The position numbers were made by a program, and so were the translations under genes. From an uncultured Collinsella sp. (lineage in GTDB: Bacteria > Actinomycetota > Coriobacteriia > Coriobacteriales > Coriobacteriaceae), in the NCBI GenBank assembly GCA_902489225.1, contig CABTZA010000087.1, forward strand, positions 1 through 7,858: 7,858 nt of DNA, given 5' to 3'. The notes below the pieces were generated by a model. It was not told the DNA's origin. It made no database searches and worked only from the letters and a program-made list of their open reading frames with translations. This document shows positions 1-6,312 of this stretch, piece by piece. Position 1 is the stretch's first letter. Every line of letters begins with the position of its first letter.

Positions 1-603
1 CACGAGGGGATTGCACTTTCCACGAGGCCGGAGTACAGCGCAGGCGAGACCATTGAATCCGTGTATTTCTGCAAGCCGAAGACGGCATACTACGGGCCCA
101 TCACTGTCGAGTTCGTAGACGCTTACGCCCCCGCCAAGAATCATGAGGCCATGCACTTTGACACCACGGGATGCGAGACCAAGGAGTTCAAGGCGGCCGG
201 CGGCGTGGCCGATTCTGGCGAGAAGACAGATTTAACGGGCATCGACTGCGCATCGTACGGCATCGAGGCCGCCGATGGGTACACGCTGGATTCGTCCGAC
301 GAAGAGCGCGAAAAGGCAAACTTCTTCCATGACGAGACTGGAGGACGCCTGAACATCAGCATCTTCCCGCGCTCGCCGGAGGAAGAGGTTGCAAGCCTAG
401 AGCAGGTTTACGAAGGCAAAGAGACGACAACCGACCAGGTCGAGTACAACGGCATAACGTGGCTGCGCTTTACCGGTCCCGACAACGGCCATACGCTGTT
501 TGCGACGGCTCCCGCGACGGGCGAGACCGTCCGCGTGTCGATTGGCTGGAAGATCGATTGGGACGCCGCCGCGCCCATGATGGAGGCATTGAAGCTCAAG
601 TAG
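1..603 (+). CDS. Hypothetical protein, C-terminal part (5' end off window)
   Basis: The reading frame is open from base 1 to a TAG stop at 601-603, so 200 residues of the C-terminal end are visible. A GTG at 61 could be a start, but coding sequence continues in frame upstream to the edge and no Shine-Dalgarno stands before it, so I treat the gene as 5'-truncated by the window. The visible part is acidic and soluble, with no membrane segment. It has a short beta-rich stretch (VEFVDAYAP), then a linker, then a roughly 100-residue module beginning near GYTLDSS and containing LNISIFPRS, a polar acidic helix, NGITWLRF and TVRVSIGWKIDW, ending with a helix. The pattern suggests a small alpha/beta domain, possibly of a secreted protein or lipoprotein. 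The family is not recognised and no function is proposed. It runs convergently to the surface-protein gene and has its own terminator. Confidence 0.8.
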   Translation, partial: HEGIALSTRPEYSAGETIESVYFCKPKTAYYGPITVEFVDAYAPAKNHEAMHFDTTGCETKEFKAAGGVADSGEKTDLTGIDCASYGIEAADGYTLDSSDEEREKANFFHDETGGRLNISIFPRSPEEEVASLEQVYEGKETTTDQVEYNGITWLRFTGPDNGHTLFATAPATGETVRVSIGWKIDWDAAAPMMEALKLK

Positions 604-633
604 CGGGTTGCGATTCCCATGTCAGGCGACTCA

Positions 634-668
634 GGGCTGGCTCCGAGTTATCGGGGCCAGCCCCTTTT
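634..668 (+). terminator. Rho-independent terminator of the left-hand gene
   Basis: A 12-bp stem (634-645 with 652-663, one G-T wobble at 642/655) closes a 6-nt loop, AGTTAT, and is followed by C and then TTTT at 665-668. It begins 30 nt after the stop of the plus-strand gene. An additional 6-bp outer pairing, CGACTC (627-632) with GAGTCG (684-689), could enclose it. Read on the minus strand the hairpin is not followed by a T-run, so it fits the plus-strand gene best; it may only weakly stop transcripts arriving from the opposite surface-protein gene. Confidence 0.85.
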
Positions 669-715
669 GGTGTTCGATGAGCCGAGTCGGCGTTTCTCAC
701 AAAAGTAACTAGGAG

Positions 716-3700
716 CTAGCGAGACCTATCCGAATTGACCTCATTGGCGGTGTCTTTTTCGAGCGCCGTGCGGCGGGCGCTGTAGGCGATGAGGCCGGCG
801 CCTGCCGCGGCGAGTGCTGTAGCGGCTGCCGTAAGGGGAGCATTGACATCGCCCGTGCCAGCGAGCGCGCCCGCTTTTCCGGAGCGCTTGTTATTGCTGT
901 GGTCCTTGCCACTGCCGGAGCTCCTTCCGCCGGAGCCGCCGCCCTCGTCGGTACCGCCGCCACTCGAGCCGCCATCGTCGTCTACTGTCATCGGGGCGTC
1001 GTGAAGTTCTGTCGTATCCGCGCTGTCGCATACGCCGACCTGAACTTCTGAGCGTTCGCATGCCGCGTCGGGCACATGAAGCTCGTGCAGTACGGCACCC
1101 AGCGCCGAGTTTGCGCCCGGTCGAATTTCCTCGAGCGTTACGGGATCGAGCGCCACCAGATTACGCGCCTTCGCATACAGCGTTACGCGTTTGCCCACTT
1201 CGTCGCTCCAACTCTCGGGGATGGCGAAGCTCATGCGGAACTGTGCCGTGCAGCCTGGTGCCAGCACGGCGTTGCCATTGTCGGCAACCAGCGGGTGCGT
1301 CGCAAAACGTGCGCCCAGCGTCTCGAGCGCGTACTTCACGTGTGCCATGTCGTTGGCCGAAGCATCCTCGGCGAGCTCCGGATCGTAGATCGATGCCATT
1401 CGCGCATTCGCTCCGAACCCGATGGATGCACTGGAGAACGGCTGGCTGGAGTCCTCTCGGTACAGATCAATCGTGCCAGCGGTCAGCAAGGTGTTGCCGT
1501 CGTTTCGCACCGTGACCATGAAGGATTCGCCTGCTGCTCCGGGCACCACCGCGCCCGAGGTAGCGACCGCGCCCGTCGGAGTGGCACACGCCACCAAGGG
1601 CACTTCGATACCGTGCAGCTCTGCCTCGCTCTTCTCCGCGCTCACAATGTGCGTGGCGAGCGCGGAGAGCATGCCTCCCGACGTCAAAAACGTCGTCATC
1701 TGATCGACGGGATGGTCCAGCTCGCACATCACGAACGGCTCCGTGAACAAATCGCCTGCCAAGGTGCTGGCGAAGATGCGGAAGTGCTTGCCCATCACTG
1801 CTATCGGGTTGCCTTCTTCGTCGTAGGTTTGTCCTACCTTGCCATCGGTGTTCTCTACATAGAGCACGCACCTGCCGTTGTTGCTTACGCTAAACGATGC
1901 CGGGCCACAGCCTGCGGCACCCACGGGCTGCGTTGCAAATGCCGATGCGCCTCGCGTCCAAGTAATATGCTGCAGTTGCTCGTTGACGGTAGCCAAAAAG
2001 CCCGTGTGCTGCGGCCACGGCACCGCGTGGGGTACTGTGGCATCTGGCGACATAACGCCCCAGCCCGCGATAGACTGGCCGATCACGGCGTACGATGCGC
2101 AGCCGCAACCGTTTGCGGTCTCGTACGCAACGGGCACCACCATTTTGCCGTTGATATTCTCGGGCGCGCCCAGCTCGATACTCGACGGTGCTTGCGGAAA
2201 GCGGAGAACTTGGCGGAACGTCAGGCTGTCGCCCGAAACGTCCGACCACAGGGTGAAGCACTCCAGCGCAACCTCTGCCTCGCTGCCGAGCGCCTTTTCT
2301 GCGGTGGTTCCGCGGCGGTGGAGGTAGGCACCCGACAGACGCCCGTCGACCAGCGTCTTGCCCACCGTGATGCGCGGGCACTGCAGGCAATGGTAGCCAT
2401 CCTCTTGCAGGCGGCCGCGCGAGATGCTGCGCCATGACGTATGCGACACCACGTGAACTCCGTCGTTGCTTATGCGCAGGCGCACAACGGACAGTATGCC
2501 GGCTGTGCTTGCCGTATCGAAAAGGGTGTTGTCGCCGTCGGGGCGCTCGCCCGAGACCAGCAGCACGTAAGCGTCCTGGTTTTCTCTTCCGTCCGTATAT
2601 TCCACTACGTCGAAGTCGTAATCGAATATGCCGTCGCGCTCCACGTCGCCCTCGCCAAAGCCAAGGGGGAAGTCCACGGGCATGGGGGCAGACCACGTGC
2701 CGTTTGCCTTTGTGTGCACCACCAGGCGCGAGCGGCCATTGTCGCCGTAGCGCACCGAGGCGATACGGAACAGGCATTCTACGCCGGCGATCATTGCCAG
2801 CTTCATGTGAGCTTCGCTGAGCACGCCGGAAAACAGCACGTTGTCGCTCGAGGGCTTGATGCCGCCACGCTCGTCCTCCGATACACCAGCAGAATTGGCG
2901 TTGGGGTCCGCAACAGCGTTCGTCGCCTGCCCGATATAGGTGTACTCGTACATCGGCGCGGCGTTTTCGTCGTTCCCTATCAGTGCATGGACGAAATGCT
3001 CGATCTGTCCCGTGTCGTCGCTTTCTGCATCCGCCTCGAGCTCAATGCACGTGACCGCTTGATCCCAATCGCGCACGACAGACGCGGCGTTTACGGCAGT
3101 GGCCTTAACCTCGGCGCGTGCGAGCAGCTCGGCGTTGGTGACGATGGTGGCCGATGCGATAAATTGCGGCACGCCGCCCGCCTCGATGTTGCCGGGCATG
3201 CCGAAGCGGGCATCCAGCGTGTAAGGCGTATCTCCACCCAATGCGAGCTCAGAGCGCTGGAGCACATACTGGTTGCCACTGTTCACCGACATATTCCACG
3301 AATCGAGGAGTGTGGGCCACGACCCCGACCAAGCCTTGGTGGTCCACTTGAACATTACAAACTGGAGTATCACATCGACATCGACGTCTGCACCTACGCG
3401 CAGTCGCGGAAGCTGGTGTCCATCTGCCTTCTCATACCCAATGAACAGCGTGAGGGATGCGGCGCCGCGCACGGCAGACGAAGCGACGCCTGCAACGCCG
3501 GCGCCAAAGGTGACGGCAAGCCCGATCTGGATGGTGAACGAGCCCGACGTGTTTGAATAGTCGAGCGAAATGTTTTTAAAAAACGCCGCGCCGCTGCCGT
3601 GCGTGTGGGCACCCACGGCGAGCGCCAGCTTCGCCAGCACCCAGGGGTTGACGTTTAGGAAAAACGGCACCGGTCCTAGGGTAAACTGCTCGGTCCAATT

Positions 3701-5083
3701 GAGGTCGGTTCTTACCTGGAAGAGGGCCTTAATATTGCCGTATGCGGGATCGTTGTTGTTGCCCCAGGTTTTGCCCACCCAGTCGTAGGCGAGCGATCCG
3801 TACAGCTGCGTGGCGATATCCATCGTAAACAGCAGCGTGCAGTGGTGACGAAGCAGCTTGGTGTTTCTTGGATCGGTGCCCGAACCGGCACTCATACTCT
3901 TATATTGATTCCACTTCCCCTCCATCTCGTCGAGGTAGCGGTTTGCCTGCTTGGCGCCCGACTCGCGCGGCGATTTCTTCCAGTATTCCGGATCAGGGTT
4001 GCCCGAATCGTTCATATAGCTGGCTGGTTTGTATCCTCCGCCAAACAGCACGTACCCGGCAAACGAGAAATCGAAGAGGATCGGAAATGTGGGCATCCAG
4101 CACGTGAACTTATTGCCGCCGATGCCGGGAAACGCCGCGGGGAAATCAAACGGGGTGATCTCTTGGTCCATGGTGGTGGGGATGATAGTCGTCGAGCCCG
4201 ATTCCGCCTTTGCGGCCGGCGCGGTGACAACGGCCATGGGGGAGGAGAGCGTGTAGGTTTTGCCCTGGTAGTCGAGCGCAAAGCGCAACTTGCATCCTTC
4301 CTCCAGAAGGTTTGACGCTGCATCGAGGAACTTGTCTTCGAGCGTGAACGTCGCCAGATCATCCGCGCCCGGTGCGCTGGCCTTGACTTGGCCGATCTGC
4401 GTGACGGTTTCGGATGAGCTGCCCGCGGCGGGCGTCACTTTGTTGATGCGTAGCGTTGCCTGTCCACCCTGCGGCAGATGCGCCTGCACGGTAAAGGCGT
4501 GCGTATCGGGCCGCTCGTTTGCCGTGTCGTCCTTCGGCATTGCCATAAACGTGGCATCGGCGTACTGGATGTCCCATTCGTCGAACGTGAGCTGTCGAAA
4601 GTACGGCTCGCCATCGGAGCGCGGACGCGTGGGCGCGGTTATGGCGGTGCCGCCCTGGATACGCGCAAGGGGAATCTCGACATCACGGTAGCCCGCCATG
4701 CTAATGGAGATGCCGCCGTTAAAGTCGTACGCGTCGAGAAGCGTCGTCTCGTCCACGTAGCCTTCCGCAAGAGGGGCGACCTCAAAGATGGCCGTGCCCT
4801 CGTCGTCGGTAGTGGCGGAGAGCTGCTTGCCCGCGGCATAACGCGACACGAGCGTGACCTGGGCACCCGTGATGGGCGTATTCTTGTTGGCGACGTCGAC
4901 CACGACCACACCAAACATGGTGCGCGAGAGAACGAGCACCCTGAAGGGGTCTTCTTCGTCGGCATAGGCTTCGGTGGGCGCGAACGGCAATATGAAGGCA
5001 TTTGCGCTTCCCGGCACGCGCGGCAACATAATGCTCGCCAGCGAGGATGCTCCGGCAACAAGTAACGAACGGCGATCAAGCAT
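716..5083 (-). CDS. Large Tat/Sec-exported, LAxTG-anchored surface protein
   Basis: Encodes 1455 residues. The start is the ATG at 5083, preceded by GGGAG with a 6-nt spacer and giving a proper signal peptide; an in-frame TTG at 5179 would put 32 charged residues before it and is rejected. The protein has a twin-arginine-like signal (RRSLLVAG, residues 4-11) with possible cleavage after A29 (ANA) or A41 (AYA). A carboxypeptidase-regulatory/CnaB-like beta domain follows (about 46-145; GAQVTL, then TTDDEGTAIFEV). Next is a second beta region (about 190-285) and a glycine/aromatic-rich region of alternating-hydrophobic strands (about 320-600; FAGYVLFGGGY, LGPVPFFLNV, VDVDVILQFVMFKW). Residues about 760-1150 look like propeller-type beta repeats and carry CxxC (899-902) and CGC (993-995). 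A CARDB/NEW3-like domain (about 1160-1310; FMVTVRNDGNTLL) leads to a Gly/Ser/Asp stalk (about 1368-1400) and LAGTG with membrane segment and basic tail. It is probably fixed to peptidoglycan by a class E sortase. Binding or adhesion is plausible, but no catalytic motif is recognised. Domain names come from pattern reading only. Confidence 0.9.
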   Translation of the reverse strand: MLDRRSLLVAGASSLASIMLPRVPGSANAFILPFAPTEAYADEEDPFRVLVLSRTMFGVVVVDVANKNTPITGAQVTLVSRYAAGKQLSATTDDEGTAIFEVAPLAEGYVDETTLLDAYDFNGGISISMAGYRDVEIPLARIQGGTAITAPTRPRSDGEPYFRQLTFDEWDIQYADATFMAMPKDDTANERPDTHAFTVQAHLPQGGQATLRINKVTPAAGSSSETVTQIGQVKASAPGADDLATFTLEDKFLDAASNLLEEGCKLRFALDYQGKTYTLSSPMAVVTAPAAKAESGSTTIIPTTMDQEITPFDFPAAFPGIGGNKFTCWMPTFPILFDFSFAGYVLFGGGYKPASYMNDSGNPDPEYWKKSPRESGAKQANRYLDEMEGKWNQYKSMSAGSGTDPRNTKLLRHHCTLLFTMDIATQLYGSLAYDWVGKTWGNNNDPAYGNIKALFQVRTDLNWTEQFTLGPVPFFLNVNPWVLAKLALAVGAHTHGSGAAFFKNISLDYSNTSGSFTIQIGLAVTFGAGVAGVASSAVRGAASLTLFIGYEKADGHQLPRLRVGADVDVDVILQFVMFKWTTKAWSGSWPTLLDSWNMSVNSGNQYVLQRSELALGGDTPYTLDARFGMPGNIEAGGVPQFIASATIVTNAELLARAEVKATAVNAASVVRDWDQAVTCIELEADAESDDTGQIEHFVHALIGNDENAAPMYEYTYIGQATNAVADPNANSAGVSEDERGGIKPSSDNVLFSGVLSEAHMKLAMIAGVECLFRIASVRYGDNGRSRLVVHTKANGTWSAPMPVDFPLGFGEGDVERDGIFDYDFDVVEYTDGRENQDAYVLLVSGERPDGDNTLFDTASTAGILSVVRLRISNDGVHVVSHTSWRSISRGRLQEDGYHCLQCPRITVGKTLVDGRLSGAYLHRRGTTAEKALGSEAEVALECFTLWSDVSGDSLTFRQVLRFPQAPSSIELGAPENINGKMVVPVAYETANGCGCASYAVIGQSIAGWGVMSPDATVPHAVPWPQHTGFLATVNEQLQHITWTRGASAFATQPVGAAGCGPASFSVSNNGRCVLYVENTDGKVGQTYDEEGNPIAVMGKHFRIFASTLAGDLFTEPFVMCELDHPVDQMTTFLTSGGMLSALATHIVSAEKSEAELHGIEVPLVACATPTGAVATSGAVVPGAAGESFMVTVRNDGNTLLTAGTIDLYREDSSQPFSSASIGFGANARMASIYDPELAEDASANDMAHVKYALETLGARFATHPLVADNGNAVLAPGCTAQFRMSFAIPESWSDEVGKRVTLYAKARNLVALDPVTLEEIRPGANSALGAVLHELHVPDAACERSEVQVGVCDSADTTELHDAPMTVDDDGGSSGGGTDEGGGSGGRSSGSGKDHSNNKRSGKAGALAGTGDVNAPLTAAATALAAAGAGLIAYSARRTALEKDTANEVNSDRSR
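719..865 (-). other. Cell-wall sorting signal (LAGTG, membrane segment, basic tail)
   Basis: Residues 1407-1411 read LAGTG (codons at 851-865). A short spacer (DVNAP), an Ala-rich hydrophobic segment (about 1416-1430) and ARR follow, with a polar tail to the stop. A Gly/Ser/Asp-rich stalk precedes it. The order motif, hydrophobic segment, positive charge is the standard sortase substrate layout. LAxTG rather than LPxTG is the form associated with class E sortases in actinobacteria. The 17-residue tail after the Arg pair is longer than usual. No sortase gene lies in this window. Confidence 0.88.
4961..5083 (-). other. Signal peptide with twin-arginine motif
   Basis: Residues 1-41 of the surface protein. 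D-RR-SLL matches the core of the Tat consensus (RR followed by a polar residue and two hydrophobics), followed by a modest hydrophobic stretch (LLVAGASSLASIML). Two AxA sites are visible: A27-N-A29 and A39-Y-A41. The H-region is short and weakly hydrophobic, as in Tat substrates, but Sec export cannot be excluded from sequence alone. Confidence 0.75.
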
Positions 5084-5089
5084 CTTTGG

Positions 5090-5094
5090 CTCCC
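5090..5094 (-). promoter_or_regulatory. Ribosome binding site deciding the surface-protein start
   Basis: On the coding strand GGGAG lies 6 nt before the ATG at 5083. It supports this ATG over the upstream in-frame TTG at 5179. The same octamer GATGGGAG precedes the LuxR-type gene. Confidence 0.75.
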
Positions 5095-5111
5095 ATCCCG
5101 CAGGTATCGGT

Positions 5112-5183
5112 GGAAATAATCCAATTTTGCGAGAAGACGCCCCGTGGCGGTAGTGCCGTTCGATGGCCAAAATGTCCAATTTG
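5112..5183. promoter_or_regulatory. Two related AT-rich sites upstream of the surface-protein gene (candidate operators)
   Basis: On the plus strand AAAATGTCCAATTT (5169-5182) and AAATAATCCAATTT (5114-5127) share AAA at the left and the exact octamer TCCAATTT, in the same orientation and 55 bp apart (about five helical turns). The first lies in a 16-bp imperfect dyad (5168-5183, CAAA to TTTG, 6 of 8 pairs matching); the second has weaker symmetry. They stand out from GC-rich surroundings and lie 31-100 nt before the surface-protein start. I find no convincing -35/-10 pair: a TGGACA match on the coding strand (5 of 6 to TTGACA) has no good -10 at 16-18 nt. This would suit activator-dependent transcription, but a binding protein is not proven. 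Confidence 0.4.
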
Positions 5184-5189
5184 AGTGCG

Positions 5190-5219
5190 CGAAAGCGTCA
5201 GGCCCCCGGGGTGCTTTCG
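5190..5219. repeat. Inverted repeat after the LuxR-type gene
   Basis: CGAAAGC (5190-5196) is perfectly complementary to GCTTTCG (5213-5219) across a 16-nt GC-rich loop that includes the palindrome CCCCGGGG. It begins 21 nt after the stop of the LuxR-type gene. No T-run follows on the minus strand, so it is not a standard intrinsic terminator. It could be a weak attenuator, an mRNA-stabilising hairpin or a protein site. Confidence 0.4.
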
Positions 5220-5240
5220 ATATGCCGGGTAGTCTGGCCT

Positions 5241-6245
5241 CTAGCGCAACATGTGGGCAACCAGCTCGGCGCGAGTTCCGATACCAAGCTTGGCATACAC
5301 TCCTGATAGGCGGTTTTTGACGGTGCCCGGCGATACTCCCATATGGCGTGCGATTTCGGCGTTGGTCCACCCACGACAGGCGAGCATGGCCATGGTGAAT
5401 TCTGTGGTCGTTAGATCGTCGGCCACGTCCTCGCCCGAATCGGGGTTGTGGATGCGCCGCCAGCCGTAGCTGAATCGATACGTAATCTCGATGATGCGTG
5501 CGAAGTCGTCAGGGTATTGCGTTTTTAGACACGCCTCGATAAGCCCCTGCAAAAGGCCGTGGTGCTCGCCAACGAGCTCGATAAGGCCGTCGGGACGCGC
5601 AACGTCCCAAGCGGCTCCGAAGTGTGCCTTTGCGGCGTCGATGTCCTTGAGGCTCATGCATGCCATGGAAGCCGACAGGTGCAGGAACAGCTCCGAGATG
5701 GGATAACTTCCCTGTTTCATGATCAGGGCGTTTTCCGCCATGCCCAGACTGCGGCCATATTCGCCGCGCAGGTATAGGGCATGCGCCATCACGTAGCTGG
5801 CGAACAGTCGCAGGCCTTCGGGCAGATGCGCCGCAAGCGGATAAAACTCTTCGGCGGAATGCGGGGAAGGCAGGTGCAGCAGGACGCTCGCGGCCGAGGC
5901 GAACAGGATATGCGTGGCGTGGACGGCGGGCGATTCCTCGTCAGTTGGCGTATCGAGGATGCCCGCAAGGCAACGGCGGGCATCGGCGATACGGTTGAGC
6001 GACAGACTGGCATATCCGCAGATAAGGCATGCAGAATAGCGCAGTGCGGGGTCGGTGGCGTCAAGATAGGGGCGCGCCGTCTTGGCAGCGAGGGTGGCCT
6101 GTCCGCGAAAGTACAGCGCTTCTGCCGTGGCAATGGCGCGCGAATCGGGGTCGGAAATGCCTGCAACCGCAGCGTCAATCTGCCCCGGCACAAAGGCGGT
6201 GCACATCAACGGCATGGGAATGCGCGGGTAGCCATCGCAGTCCAT
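5241..6245 (-). CDS. LuxR-type transcriptional regulator with helical-repeat N-terminal region
   Basis: Encodes 334 residues. The start is the ATG at 6245, with GGGAG 7 nt upstream; a TTG at 6272 would add nine residues but has no comparable site. Residues about 278-334 form a LuxR/NarL-type DNA-binding domain: LTTTEFTMAMLACRGWTNAE, then IARHMGVSPGTVKNRLSGVYAKLG. This carries the family's usual E, A, I, A, V, T-V-K and KLG positions. Residues about 25-270 are Ala/Leu-rich paired helices resembling tetratricopeptide-like repeats (for example ALYFRGQATLAAKTARPYL and ALYLRGEYGRSLGMAENAL). There is no receiver Asp pocket, no P-loop of large MalT-type LuxR proteins and no membrane segment, so it is a cytosolic regulator whose input is probably a ligand or protein contact. 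It sits between the two-component genes and the surface-protein gene, all on one strand, making the latter a likely target by inference. Confidence 0.88.
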   Translation of the reverse strand: MDCDGYPRIPMPLMCTAFVPGQIDAAVAGISDPDSRAIATAEALYFRGQATLAAKTARPYLDATDPALRYSACLICGYASLSLNRIADARRCLAGILDTPTDEESPAVHATHILFASAASVLLHLPSPHSAEEFYPLAAHLPEGLRLFASYVMAHALYLRGEYGRSLGMAENALIMKQGSYPISELFLHLSASMACMSLKDIDAAKAHFGAAWDVARPDGLIELVGEHHGLLQGLIEACLKTQYPDDFARIIEITYRFSYGWRRIHNPDSGEDVADDLTTTEFTMAMLACRGWTNAEIARHMGVSPGTVKNRLSGVYAKLGIGTRAELVAHMLR

Positions 6246-6252
6246 CTTCCAT

Positions 6253-6257
6253 CTCCC
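6253..6257 (-). promoter_or_regulatory. Ribosome binding site of the LuxR-type gene
   Basis: GGGAG on the coding strand with a 7-nt spacer before the ATG at 6245. An earlier ATG within the spacer is out of frame. This site is the reason for choosing 6245 over the TTG at 6272. Confidence 0.7.
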
Positions 6258-6265
6258 ATCGGGTG

Positions 6266-6295
6266 GCAACAATGCAGCAATTGTACCTCTGTTGC
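6266..6295 (-). promoter_or_regulatory. Possible -10 element and inverted repeat before the LuxR-type gene
   Basis: The 67-nt gap after the kinase gene contains TACAAT on the coding strand (6280-6285; 5 of 6 to TATAAT), placed to start a transcript about 28 nt before the ATG. No matching -35 is seen at 17 nt (AAAGGG there). The element is flanked by GCAACA (6266-6271) and TGTTGC (6290-6295), an inverted repeat with an 18-nt interval that also holds CAATTG (6278-6283). This could be a regulated internal promoter, but read-through from the kinase gene is equally possible. Confidence 0.3.
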
Positions 6296-6312
6296 TCGGG
6301 ACCCCTTTCGTT

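Noticed and set aside
634..663. Minus-strand terminator for the surface-protein gene at the same hairpin
   Set aside because: Read on the minus strand the stem is followed by TGAGTCG, with no T-run, so an intrinsic terminator cannot be claimed in this direction.
708..720. Small palindrome CTAG-GAG-CTAG at the end of the surface-protein gene
   Set aside because: Arms of four bases with a three-base centre are too short to support a structural or binding role and are expected by chance.
1076..2437. Plus-strand open frame of 453 codons opposite the surface-protein gene
   Set aside because: It lies fully antisense to a coding frame with clear domains. Its composition is Arg/His/Cys/Ala-rich with no domain pattern, as expected for the mirror of a GC-rich gene, and the start has no ribosome binding site I can support.
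2441..3556. Plus-strand open frame of 371 codons opposite the surface-protein gene
   Set aside because: Same antisense position and biased composition; no recognisable motif.
5084..5179. N-terminal extension of the surface protein from a TTG at 5179
   Set aside because: It would bury the signal peptide behind 32 charged residues, and the ATG at 5083 has a good GGGAG site. The stretch is better read as regulatory DNA.
6246..6272. TTG start at 6272 for the LuxR-type gene
   Set aside because: It adds nine residues without a visible ribosome binding site, whereas the ATG at 6245 has GGGAG 7 nt upstream.
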